Shown piece by piece: positions 22,073 to 32,814 of a DNA stretch of 64,000 bases. The stretch is from positions 33,213,621-33,277,620 of the forward strand of contig OY821784.1 in the NCBI GenBank assembly GCA_963682175.1, given 5' to 3'. Each line of letters opens with the position of its first letter. Position 1 is the stretch's first letter. Source of the stretch: Triglochin maritima (lineage: Eukaryota > Streptophyta > Magnoliopsida > Alismatales > Juncaginaceae). The notes beneath the pieces were generated by a model. The model was given only the letters and a program-made list of their open reading frames with translations. It was not told where the DNA came from and made no database searches. The position numbers and the translations under genes are program-made.

Positions 22073-24289
22073 GGGTGTAATGCATATCAATGTGTACATC
22101 ATCAATGAGCAAGAAAACAAAAGAATATCCCCTAAAGGCCGACGTTCCAGCCTTTCATGGGACATTAGATGTTGAGTCTATGTTGGATTGGATTTAAGAA
22201 GTGGAAATATTTTTTGACATTATGAACATCCTAGAAGACAAGCAAGTGAAAATTGTTGCTCACAAGCTTCGCGGAGGCGCATCTACATTGTGGGACCAAC
22301 TCTCCAACCAGCGTCGACGACAAGGCAAGGCTCCGGTCCTCACATGGGTGAAAATAAAACTTCTAATTCAAGCTCGTTTTGTCCCTCAGGACTATCTTCA
22401 ACACCTTTTCAGCAAGTTTCAGATGTGCTCGCAAGGTACATGCATGGTCACAACGTATAGAGAAGAGTTTCTTTGGTTATCTTCTCGGTGCTAAATTGAT
22501 GGAGACGTCGGATCAACACGTAGTGCAATATGTTCACGGACTCTGATTTGCATTAAAAGAGAAGGTGAGAATGCAAATCATTTTTTCATTAGAGGAAGTA
22601 CACAATTTGACTCTTAAGCCCGAATCTCTCTTGAATTGGCTACCCACAAGGCAGAGGTTTGGTGATCAACCATGCCCAGCACAAAGAGTTTCTGTCACGA
22701 GCAACGAGAAAAGATAAAGAGGTGGTTGAACAACGTAGAGAAGATCCACATCCTACTGCACCTTCATCAAGTAGAGACGGCGTTGGAACAAAGAATGTGA
22801 CGAATGCTATAAGGGTGTAATGGAATGTGTCATCATTCAAATGTTTGTCCAAGTCGGCGTCTAGTTGCGATGGTCGGAATAGAAGAAGACGGGAATGTTG
22901 AGTGTCGAAGGTCGTTGATGCTTCCCAACGTCAGAAAATATTTCGATCAAAGTGCATTGTTGTGAATAAAGTTTGCTCGTTAATTATAGATAATGGGAGT
23001 CGTGAAATCATAGTTTGTCAAGCCTTGAGTCGACACTTAAAGTTGCCAACAACCCCTCACACTGTGCCGAATGAGGTCAGATGGATACACAAAGGTTCTT
23101 CAATCACGGTTACAGAAGTATTTCATGTTCCTCTCTCACCCTCGACAAACCCTATCAAGCTACAGTCATTTGTGATGCGGTAGAAATGGACGTGTGTCAT
23201 GTTTTATTTCGACATCCCATGGCAGTTACGTAGGAATTCGTGTCCCTATTTATGTATATAATTTTAATTTTTTATATGCATACATGATCGATTTCCATAT
23301 TTTCGACGTTCATGTATATTATTTTATATTTAATTTAATATCATGTAATCCACACACACATATATATATATATTCAAATAAATAGAATGAGATCAAACTC
23401 AAAGGTTCTCTAAATCTTTATGAAGATCCGGAGTTGCGTTGGTCGTTAAATCGTCTGTCAATACGTCTCTAAGTGTTCACCAAACTCTAAACAAGATTAG
23501 GAAAAAAATGAGTCACTCAATCAATCTCTAAATCAAGATTAGAATCTAGCTAATAACTAGACCTGTCAATTCTGGACACAACATGATTACACGACACGAT
23601 ATTGAGACACGACTTTACACGGAATTTTTTGTATGATTGAAATGATTTATTATGATGCTTTTTAAACATACAAATATAAAATAATTGATACACGATTTGA
23701 CACGATTACGATAAGTTATTTTTGTACACGAAACTGACATGAACTGCATCTTTTGTTAGATAACCAATTGTTTTTACTTGATAATAGTCAATTAAGATGT
23801 TATTTAAAATGAAAAATATCATTACAACATCTCACTTAACTATTTTCAATCTAAACTGATGGAATCTTTTCAATTTGTATTATACACGAAAACACAAATT
23901 CCTGACACGAATGCAGAATTGTCAGACACGATAGTACACGAACACGACCCAAGTGACAAGTTTACTAATAACCCCTCTAAATCTCCCTGAGAATTTGATC
24001 TCCAAAAACTTGATTAATTCAGAGATTTTCGGATGGATTAGTGAAGAGGTTAGGGAGAGAAAGAGTATTTTGCATTAATTCAAACAAGTAGAAAGATGAT
24101 ACATATTTATAGATTCCCAACACCCACATCATGGGCTATCCACTAACCTATGATCTCTTATTTTTCTCTTCCTTAAACCAATCACAAATTGACACATAAT
24201 CATCATTATTCACGTTTGACCACAATTGGAATAAATCCAACCATGATCAACATTAATCTCTTATTAATTCTGGCAAAAAACATGTCAAA

Positions 24290-24612
24290 CGGTCGACCGA
24301 AATAACCACTCGGTCGACCGAATGGTTGAGTCTTTGAAAAGTTCGGTCGGACCATGAGCTACACGGTCCACCGAAGTCCCATCAGGAAAAGTCCCTAGAA
24401 ATTTTTGGTCAAACCACGTCTCACTCTGGTCAACCGTTCCTTTATCAAATTGCTTCTGATAATTTTCGATCGACTGTGGCCTTACGCCGGTCGACTGTTC
24501 TATCACCAAGATATTCTCCTGGAAATTTTCGGTCGAACCACGCGTATACCTGATCTCTGTCCGGTCGACCATTCCGAAGAATCCAGTCGACCAATCTCAA
24601 AAATGGTCTACC
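24290..24612. repeat. CGGTCGACCG palindrome cluster in a copia U3, partly decayed
   Basis: Perfect copies at 24290-24299 and 24311-24320 are 21 bp apart. Eroded copies follow (GGTCAACCG, GATCGACTG, CGGTCGACTG, GGTCGAACC, GGTCTACCG). The position upstream of the TATA box matches the copy at 55800-56029. Confidence 0.88.
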
Positions 24613-26352
24613 GTTTTGACCCGTTTTTGCCTTTGTCAAATTTTGAATTTATATCCAACAAAATTTGATCTTTGGGGTCTTAGCAAATTCATATGTCATA
24701 ATGTTGAACACATTATATCATGTAGTATATTATTATATGCAATGTCAATACATTACACCACATAATACATAGGGCTGTTCGTGGGGCGGGTTTGACCCGC
24801 CAACCCGCCCCGCCCCATCCCGCGTGGGGCGGGTTGCGTTGGAATTTTTCTTGACCCGTCACCCATTTACCCGCCACCCGCATACCCGTTAGACTAAACG
24901 GGGCGGGTAGCGGTTGAAATGTAACCCGCCCCGCTAACCCGCTTCACCCGTTAAACTAACATACATATAAATACTTTTTTCTGTTTTTCACACTTCAACA
25001 CACAACCCTATCAGCCGCACCTCCCCCCTCACCTCTTTCGAAAACCCTAGATCCAACTCCAACAACCTCTCTTTTCCACTCCAACGAAGAGTCGAAGACC
25101 TCACCTGATCCAACCTCAGGTCCTCTCTCACCTTAAGCTCCATTTCTAGTGTTTCCTCCGATCCGATCCTTCCCACCGGTCATGGAGGGAGGTGAGATCG
25201 CAGTTACTGTTTCTATTTTTCATATCATTTCTAAGGAAAAAGGTAGTTTTTAGGAGGGCTTTCAATATTCGATAGCAAAGATCATGTGGATAACTTTCTT
25301 GATTCTTATTAATATCCTAAACCTTATCATGCTTTACTTAAACCTGAACAGAATACTTTTTTTTACTTCAATGCTAAGAGTTGGTTTGGTTATCAAAACA
25401 TGACAATCACTAGAAGATCCTTACAGATGTTCAATAGATATGCAAGAATTCTCACGTGAAGGAATGAGAATCTTTCGGTGGGTTGGGCAACTTCCACCTT
25501 GATTCTTCTTTCATTCAACCTTATCTAAATCTGTTTCCAGAAATTGTTGTGATTTGGAGATTCAGTTGGATTTTATTTGTATTTGGAGATTCAGCTGGAG
25601 TTCAACATGTTCCATATTTGTTGTTGCTTGTTTTTTTTATTTCAAGTGAACATCTTTTTGACGATTAATGGTCAAATCATTGAGTGAAATATACTCTTAT
25701 GATCATGATCTGAATTGGGTTTTTTTGATGTTTCATGTTTGTTCTCTTCTCTCCCTGATTTATCTTTCCTCTCTCCTATCTATGATCTTGACCGAAATCC
25801 TAAAATGTGAAGTTAAACCAGTAGATAAATAAGATTATAAACAACAATCTTAATTGATGCAACTAAATGGGACCTTTGTCTTACAGGCTATGAGTTGACT
25901 TAAAAAATTAATGCAATCCTTATCTTGTTTGGAGTTTATATTCTTTCTATATGTTTGGAGTTTATCTTGTTTGGAGTTTATATCCTTATCTTGTTCGGAG
26001 TTTAAAAAATTAAGAAGTAAACATGTTCTTAGTTCAGAGACTCTTTACATGCGTAGTTGTTTTTTTTCCTTAAAGAGTTTGAAATTTATTTTCACAGTTT
26101 GGTGTCAAAGAAATGTGTGGATTAATAGTGACATCTATAACAAAATAACCTTGACATTTTTTATTACATTTGTTTATGCAGATTGTGGACAAGCTGGTTG
26201 ATGTTGTCATCTTTCTACGTATAGAAATTCATAACGCTTTTTACATTGCTGGTATGTTCTACAAAAAGTTGTCTCATCTATGGATTATGGTTATGATTAT
26301 TTGACACACAAAAATAAGTGATTGATTTTCTATGTGAATTTGTAGATTTTCT

Positions 26353-27224
26353 ATGATGACAACAACCACAAACGAGCAAACTCCAACGAGCCAGACCACC
26401 CAGACGAGTGGTATATCTTTCTCCTCTCACTCTTTTTTTGCCAAGTTAATTTTGCCTCTCAAATTTGGTAATTTTTAATTAACTTCAATTATAAATTCAG
26501 GATCTAGTAACATTAACAGTAGTAATTGTGTGCAAACTGAAACTGGGGGTGATAAAAGGAAAAGAGAAAGGGATCTTCATTCTGATGTTTGGAATTATTT
26601 TGACAAAGTGCGGGATAAAGAGACAGGAAATCATAGGGCACAATGTCGTCATTGTGACAAATCTTATGTTGCTAAAGCAAAGGATGGGACAAGTCATTTG
26701 AAAACCCACTTGAAAAAGAAACATGCCAAGTTATTAGGAGAAGATTCTAGTCAAATGACCTTAGCTTTTGGTGTTAGGAGCAAAGATGGCACTACTGAGT
26801 TAAAAAATCACAAATTTGATCAGGATTGTAGTAGGAGATGCTTAGCTGAAATGATCATACTTCATGAGTATCCGTTCTCTATAGTTGACCACAAAGGGTT
26901 CAGAACATATTCCAAAAGTCTGAGGCCAGAGTTTAAAATGGTTTCTCGCAAACATCGATGTTCGATGTCTTCCACTACTTTAGAGGCTATTATGTGTGCA
27001 CAAGATTGGTTAAGGAGTGAATATCATGGTAAACGAAAGTTCAAATTAATATTTGGTTGATAGTAATGCGTATTCATATTCTAACATAATGTGTTGTTAT
27101 TTGTATAGGTCAAAGTAGTGATGATGATGGAACTCTTGCAACAATGTCATCTCACTTTGTTGTAGTCGAGGATGATGATGACATTGTTAACGATGATGAT
27201 GATGTTAGTGAGATTCCTGAGTAA
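26353..27224 (+). CDS. BED-finger protein from a deleted hAT transposase
   Basis: Exons 26353-26410, 26501-27028 and 27109-27224 join in frame with GT-AG borders to give 233 residues. After a Thr/Gln-rich start and a basic KRKRERD stretch comes a BED zinc finger: VWNYFDKV, then CRHC and HLKTHLKKKH supplying the C2H2 ligands. Residues near HEYPFSIVDHKGFR match the region just after the BED finger in plant hAT transposases. The frame then jumps from RPEFKMVSR to a C-terminal piece, LEAIMCAQDWLR, and an acidic tail. The DDE catalytic core is missing, so an internal in-frame deletion is inferred. The open frame is intact, so it could be a DNA-binding repressor or titrator of hAT transposition; that role is speculation. 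If intron 2 is retained, the frame instead ends at 27060. Confidence 0.8.
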
Positions 27225-27418
27225 TGGTGAGATGTCGTGGTGTTATGTATTTGTTAGATCTTTACTTTAAATAATATTAACTTTTTTGTGTTTAGGTTGA
27301 TGGAACGTGAGTATGTGACATCATGTGGTGTCGTGGAGCCGTGATGTTCAGAATGAAGAATGAGTTTAATTATGTGATTTAGTGTTTTATGTTTTTCCTA
27401 GACTTCTAACGTTTATGT

Positions 27419-27752
27419 TAGGGCTGTGCATTGACCGGGTCAAACCGGTCAACCGGACCGGACCGGACCGGTCGGTCCGGGTTTGGTCCGGAAATTTTTG
27501 AAAAAATCCGGTCCGGTCCGGGTTTCGGTCCGGTAAATTTTAAATTTTCCGGTCCGGTCCGGACCGGTCCAATTTTTTTTTAATTTAAGGTAAAAAATCG
27601 GGTTTTTGGACCAGACCGGACCGGACCGGACCGAACCGGTCCGGTCCGGTCTGGTCTTCGGTCCGACATTTCGAATTTTTTCCGGTCCGGTCCGGTCCGG
27701 TTTTCGGTCCAGACCTAAATTTTTTTTCCGGTCCGGTCGATGCTCAGCCCTA
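27419..27752. mobile_element. Nested hAT MITE made of GGTCCGGTCCGG arrays
   Basis: The ends are TAGGGCTGTGC and the complement of AGCATCGACCGG...; the terminal 8 bp TAGGGCTG/CAGCCCTA are exact. Identical 8-bp target duplications GTTTATGT lie at 27411-27418 and 27753-27760. Almost the whole 334 bp consists of CCGGTCCGG/CCGGACCGG words in both orientations, a different word from the host hAT element although the termini are the same. It has no coding capacity. Confidence 0.95.
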
Positions 27753-29106
27753 GTTTATGTGATGATTTGTGACTTTATGTGTTTGTTAGTTGTTCATTTA
27801 AGTACTTTAAACAGTAAACTTGTAATTTTATGGACTTGTTTGAATGTTTTATGCATGTAAGTTTAATTATATACTAATAGAAATGTGTTTATGTGTGTAT
27901 GTGTCAATGTAATACGTTAAAATAAGTGTTTACAAGAATTTGCCTGTTCAACCCGTTTAACCCGCCCCGCCCCACTTAACCCGCTCTTAAGTGGGGCGGG
28001 TAGCGGTTTTTTTTACCCGCCCCGCCCCGCTCCGTTTGCAGCCCTAATAATACACACATCTCATATGAATTCATTTATGATTCTAACTATGTCGTTTTCA
28101 CAACATATTGATTTTATCGATTCACCACATGTATACATGAAACTCGATACATCATATGAACATAAAATCAAACTTCTTGTTTCCCAGTTTTGTGATGTGA
28201 CATATAGGAGGATCTAAGCTATATTGATAGTGATATTAAACATTTAATATCACAAACTATAAGTGATATTTAGCTACACATTATAGTTACCCAATTAACA
28301 AAGATGTCTTGTTCAGTCGAACTAAACACGATCCATTTAGTGATGTAAGAACATCACTTGTGTCTATCACTTGCCTCATTAATATCACTTATGTATAATG
28401 TTAACAATATTATATAAAGTATAAATGTGTCATCTTTGTATTATATATTCATTTCTTGATCTCTTAAGATAATCATAAATACGTAACTTAACACAAGTCA
28501 CATTGTGGACATTATAATTTTATTTTATCAATGGACCCGCTAATATCATCACTCAAGTAAAGAGGGACAATTATAATCTTTTGACGAACTATCTTTTCCA
28601 ATACAAGTCATGTTCAACCAATTATTGTCTTTATCACTATCTTCATTGATAACTTTTGACAATAATCAAATTAAACACTTCTCATGTGAAAAAACATAAG
28701 TATCATATCTTAGGATTCAAGACACAATGAAACATTAATGACACATAATACAATTCCATAACATTTCACTCGCCAGGTCTATTCAATATATGAAAGTAAC
28801 AATTTTCCTCTTTTATACACTCGTGTCGTTAAATATTTGTAGAGCCACAATACTCTTTAACCAACACGACAATCTTATATCGGTAATTAATGTTTCATGT
28901 CAATTAACATGATTGTGAATAACTTTTGATTTATGTAAATTATTATCTTTTAAAGTTCTATGGTTAATGACCAAGAAGAATATCTTCATTAACACTTCAA
29001 AAATACGAAAACATTAATCAAAGAACAAGATGTTTGCACATTCGTTGACGAAGCCAAACACTTTAACTGTACGTTTTCCGGTTGTGTCAAATAGTTTGTT
29101 CATACC

Positions 29107-29690
29107 ATGAAGAAATCACGTGAAGTGGTTGCTCTCATAGCCAGGGACGTGGTGTGTGAAAAACCACAAACAATTCCCCAAGTAAATCGTGAGCTGCTGG
29201 TGCTGCAAGAATTCCAAGATCTTATGTTAGATGATCTACCTGGAGGTCTCATGCCTTTATCGTAGGTGCAGCAACAAACATATTTGGTTCCCAGTTCGAC
29301 TTAGCTGAACTTGACGAACTACCGCCTTAATCCCAAGAAAGCCGAAATTATGACACAAAAGGTTGATGAATTGTTGTTGAAAGGATTTATTCGTGACAGT
29401 CTTAGTCCTTGCAGTGTCCTTGCTCTTCTCACTCCAAAGAAGGATGACATGAGGCATATGTGTGTCCACAATTGAGTCATCAACAAGATAACAATTTGTT
29501 ATCGGTTTCCACTTCCTCGCTTGGATGACATGCTCGAGCAACTTGGCGGCTCACGAATATTCTCTATTGATTTGTGGAGTGGTTATCACCAAATCCATAT
29601 TCGAGTGGTTGGTAATGTCATTCGGGCTTTCTGATGCACGAAGTACTTTCATGGGTTGTACGAGTGGATAGTAACGAAAGATCTTGTATA
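29107..29690 (+). pseudogene. Decayed Ty3 reverse transcriptase fragment
   Basis: The translated fragments [53 protein letters not shown] and [15 protein letters not shown] match the start of the plant Ty3 RT domain (usual forms KKDGSWRMCID and [13 protein letters not shown]). In-frame stops occur after MPLS and in CVHN*VINK, and frameshifts break the rest; the catalytic FVDD block is absent. It is the continuation of the gag/protease remnant ending at 23228. Confidence 0.8.
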
Positions 29691-29860
29691 ACGATAATGT
29701 TGAATTTTTCCTTCACGTAGGATATAAGTGGCGGATGAAATGACTAGTACAATCTATCAAAGAAAAAGGCAATAGATCCACCTTAGAGTTGGAAAACGTC
29801 ACAAACACACTCCACTTATATGTAAATCATATTTTCTAAGGCTACTAGGTAGAGTAGAAC

Positions 29861-31297
29861 CAGCTACTATTCGTCGCCGGAAATTACTTAAATCGTCCCA
29901 ACAATTACCTTTTTTTACCTTTAACAATTCATTTAATACCCATTTCATCATGTCTCTTAAAATAAGGTTTCTACCTATGTTTTCCTCATTTTCTCAGTAC
30001 AAACACCACAAAAATGTCTGGTGAAGCGTCTGAATTCGGTGAAGTAAGCCCAGTAAAAAAAATCGAGTCAGACGTCTAGGTAAAACGCCCCCCCATGGGG
30101 GAGGCGTCTTAGCCAGACGCCACCCCCAAGGGGGGGCGTCTTAGCCAGACGCCTCCCCCATGGCGGAGGCTTCTGTCTAAGACGCCTCACCTAAGGGGGG
30201 CGTCTGGCTAAGACGTCACATCCTAAAAAATAAAAAAAAAATCTTAAACTTATACGGTTTGTTATCTCAAATTATTTGACGTTCCTTTGCAAGTTTTCGG
30301 AGGTAACGGGTCGGATTACGATGAGTTTTTTTTTGCAAGTGATAAAGACTCAAAAAATTTACAGATCCAACATTTTTTAAGATCTAAAATCTCCTGGCGG
30401 TAAAACATCCCGACTTACAAATACCATCTCGACAGGTCGTTCGGATGTCTCGCTCACCTGAGCGAGCGGCATTCCACCTCGCCGGTGAGGTAGCAAGGGG
30501 GAAGCGCCCCTTGGAATTTTCTTGGATTTTGAAATTGTTGGATCTGGAAATTTTTGAATTTTCATCCCTTGCAAAAACTCGTTGTAGGGTGAGTTTCCAT
30601 CGGTCCACCGTGATCGTAAAGACCGTAAGTTTTTGATCTTCCTGGAATCATTGGGTCGGTTTACCGATCTATACTCGGTCATCCGAATATTTATCCTTAG
30701 TAGCTTCAACATTTCTCTGGAAATCTCTATTCGGTGTACCGAATGGGTATCGGTCATCCGAATATAGTAATTATTAACTTATTAATTAGTTAATTAATTT
30801 AGCAATTATCTAAATTTATAATCAATTATCTTTTTAATAAAAAAATATAAAAAATATAAAAAATTACGGGCGTTTGACGGAGCCGCCCCGCCTAGGGGAG
30901 TGGCGTCTAGCTAAGACGCCTCCCCCTTGGGGCGTCTTAGACAGGTGCCCCTCCCATGGGCGGGGCGTCTAGGTAAAACGCCCCCATGGGAAGGTGTCTT
31001 AGCCAGACGCCGGCCCCATGGGAGGGGCTGATCTAGTGAACGCCCGCTATTTTTTATTTATTATTATTTTTTTATTAATAAGATGTTGGATATTTTACCA
31101 GATTCGAGTACACCGGAGCGTCCGTTGGCTCATTACTGACCTCCAAAACATTATTTTTTATGATTATAAGAGGAAGATGAAGAGAGATGTGTGATAGGAG
31201 GGTAAAATGTCGCGTTATAGCAGTAGAAGTGAGAAAAGGGCAAAATGGTAATCTGTATGAGCGATTTAAGTAGTTTTCCGGCGATTAATAGCAGTTC
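29861..31297. mobile_element. 1.4-kb TIR element with GACGCC arrays (Mutator- or hAT-like, non-coding)
   Basis: The left end reads CAGCTACTATTCGTCGCCGG and the complement of the right end GAACTGCTATTAATCGCCGG; similarity continues inward through ACTTAAATCG for about 60 bp. The flanks share AGTAGAAC (29853-29860 and 31298-31305), 8 bp exact and 8 of 9 if one more base is counted, so either hAT or Mutator-like origin is possible. The interior has two GC-rich blocks (30070-30210 and 30870-31045) of GACGCC/GGCGTC words and, between them, CGGTNNACCG palindromes (30600-30770). No protein-coding frame is convincing. Confidence 0.72.
30065..31045. repeat. GACGCC/GGCGTC inverted-word arrays
   Basis: Words such as TAAGACGCC, GGCGTCTTAG and CCCCCATGGG recur in both orientations in 30065-30215 and 30868-31045, so each block can fold on itself and the two blocks can pair with each other. 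Confidence 0.75.
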
Positions 31298-31305
31298 AGT
31301 AGAAC

Positions 31306-32109
31306 AACAACTTCAAAAGGGCACCCACCTTCCAATCAAAACATGGAATGGAAAATTTTGAATCATGAGACATACCAAAATGAAACCCAACTACAACAAT
31401 AATCCAAGTTCAGAAAACTGCAAACATAATATCTCCATTAGCTTCTTTATTAATTATATTTTTCATATAAAAGAATCAAACACAAATTGCCACCGGAACT
31501 ACATATTTGATAACAAGTTTGAATCACACAAAAAGTAGAACAAACAATGCAAAGATCAGAAACCCCAAACAGCTCAGAGAAGCCTGAACCCCAAATTAGA
31601 CCGAGGCAACAATAAACATCAATCAAACGAACCATTCACAATCGCAACATAGGAAAATCCAAATAAAAAACAAATATTATAAATATCGTCGCATGCCAAA
31701 ACTTGCAAATAAGAAGCACAATAAGCTCCAAACCAAAATCTTAATATGTTCCAAACCCAAAGATGCAAAGGACGAGCCAGAGACGAGATGTGGACGTCGG
31801 GGTCGGGGAAGCCGGGGGAGAAGTTTTCAGGGTCAGGGTCGCCAGAGGAGAGGTCGTCGGGGTCGGGGTCGCCGGAGGAGGGTAGGGTTTTGGGTTGGAG
31901 GGGTGAACACGGTTTTCCTTGGATTCAGAGGGGTAAGGGTGAGAAATGCGGGAGAAATCTTGATTTATACTTTGGAATTGAAAGGAATCTGGTGGAAACG
32001 ACACAAACACCTTCGAATTTTGCAATCAACCGGAATAACAATTATTTTTCCTTCCTTTCCTTATCTTCCCCACAACACTAACCCCCACTAAGTAAGCATG
32101 CTATGTCAA
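31306..32109. other. Spacer with a GTCGGGGTCGCC minisatellite
   Basis: The stretch 31795-31885 repeats a G-rich unit (GTCGGGGTCGCCGGAGGAG-like). On the minus strand this reads as a Pro/Ser/Thr-rich frame, which I do not accept as a gene. The rest is AT-rich. The 5' part of the copia remnant beginning near 32110 is missing, so this may be unrelated flanking DNA. Confidence 0.4.
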
Positions 32110-32809
32110 TAATATTGATTCTAATGTAGAACCTCAAAATTATACTGAAACATGTAAATATCTAAAATGGATTGAAGCAATGAAAAATGAAGTATATGCA
32201 TTGAAACTCATTGATACTTGGGATTTAATTTTCCTTACCTCCTGATATAAAAACATTTGGTTATAAATCTATTTACAAAAGTAAATACAAAGCCAGTGGT
32301 GAAATTAAAAGGTACAAGACTAGGTTAGTTGCTAAGGGCTTTAACCAAATTAAAGGGTTAGATTTTCATGATACTTTTGCCCTTGTAACTAAGATCGTGA
32401 TTGTATGCACAGTTCTAGGAATTGATGCCACTAACAATTGGTTGTTACACGAATTAGATGTTATTAATGCATTCCTACAAGGGGAACTCCTGCAAATTAA
32501 AGAAATCGATTTATTGCTTAAAGCAATCTTCCAGTTAGTTTAAAAACTCTCCACTTCGTTAGAAAACCTGATTACTCCATTTTTACATCCAAAACTAAAC
32601 ATTCTTTTACTGCAATTTTAGTTTGTGTTGATGACATTCTTATTGCAAGAAACAATAATCAAGTAATTAATCAACTCAAAGAAACTCTTAAATAACATTT
32701 TCACATCAAAGATCTGTATGAACACGATTTTTTTGGGATTTCAAGTGGCAAGAAGTCAAAAAGGCATCAACTTGAACCAAAGGAAGTATGCAATCCAAAT
32801 CCTCAAAGA
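32110..32809 (+). pseudogene. Copia-1 reverse transcriptase, 5' portion, decayed
   Basis: Fragments in shifting frames read YLKWIEAMKNEVYALKLIDT, YKSIYKSKYKASGEIKRYKT, RLVAKGFNQIKGLDF, WLLHELDVINAFLQGELL and FVCVDDILIARNNNQ-like. These are the N-terminal half of a Ty1/copia RT, including the VDD catalytic motif. Stops and frameshifts are frequent. The frame is split at 32810-32814 by Ty3 element E4 and continues at 40841. The gag, protease and integrase parts of this copy are absent. Confidence 0.85.
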
Positions 32810-32814
32810 CACAT

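Larger units (their letters stand above)
20984..23228 (+). pseudogene. Decayed Ty3 gag and protease
   Basis: After the PBS, a frame starts MSGDKVGVSS and is cut at 21264 by a copia LTR. It resumes at about 22105 with PAFHGTLDVESMLDWI, a stop, then KLRGGASTLWDQLSNQRRRQ and FVPQDYLQHLF, the core of the plant retrotransposon gag domain. Farther on, CIVVNKVCSLIIDNGS and MDVCHVLF recall the protease and post-protease region (normally IDGGS and MDxCHxLLGRPW). Stops and frameshifts break it throughout. It is interrupted at 23228 by a second copia-type LTR; the RT part resumes near 29107. Confidence 0.75.
24770..28046 (+). mobile_element. hAT transposon, internally deleted, 3.3 kb
   Basis: The ends are TAGGGCTG and the exact complement CAGCCCTA. 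They are flanked by identical 8-bp target duplications ATAATACA (24762-24769 and 28047-28054). Both subterminal regions are dense in GGCGGGT/ACCCGCC words, typical of hAT transposase-binding arrays. It encodes a BED zinc-finger protein with the transposase catalytic core missing, so it is a Ds-like deletion derivative dependent on a full-length relative. A smaller hAT MITE is nested at 27419-27752. Confidence 0.93.
23229..29040 (-). mobile_element. Copia-type LTR, split by an hAT element
   Basis: Sequence on both sides of the hAT insertion aligns with the copia LTR at 55150-56516. The left part shares CACCAAACTCTAAACAAGAT and a minus-strand TATA (ATCTATAAATATG near 24110). The right part shares TGTTTCCCAGTTTTG, TTTAGCTACACATTATAG and CCATTTAGTGAT. 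It extends about 700 bp beyond the point where the second copy is truncated. The left end is CGTAGGAATTC where the other copy has TGTAGGATTTC. The right end is approximate and no target duplication could be fixed. It appears solo, inserted into the old Ty3 element. Confidence 0.7.

Noticed and set aside
31741..32025. Pro/Ser/Thr-rich frame that could be a cell-wall protein
   Set aside because: It is driven by a G-rich minisatellite on the other strand, with no signal peptide or splice context I can support.
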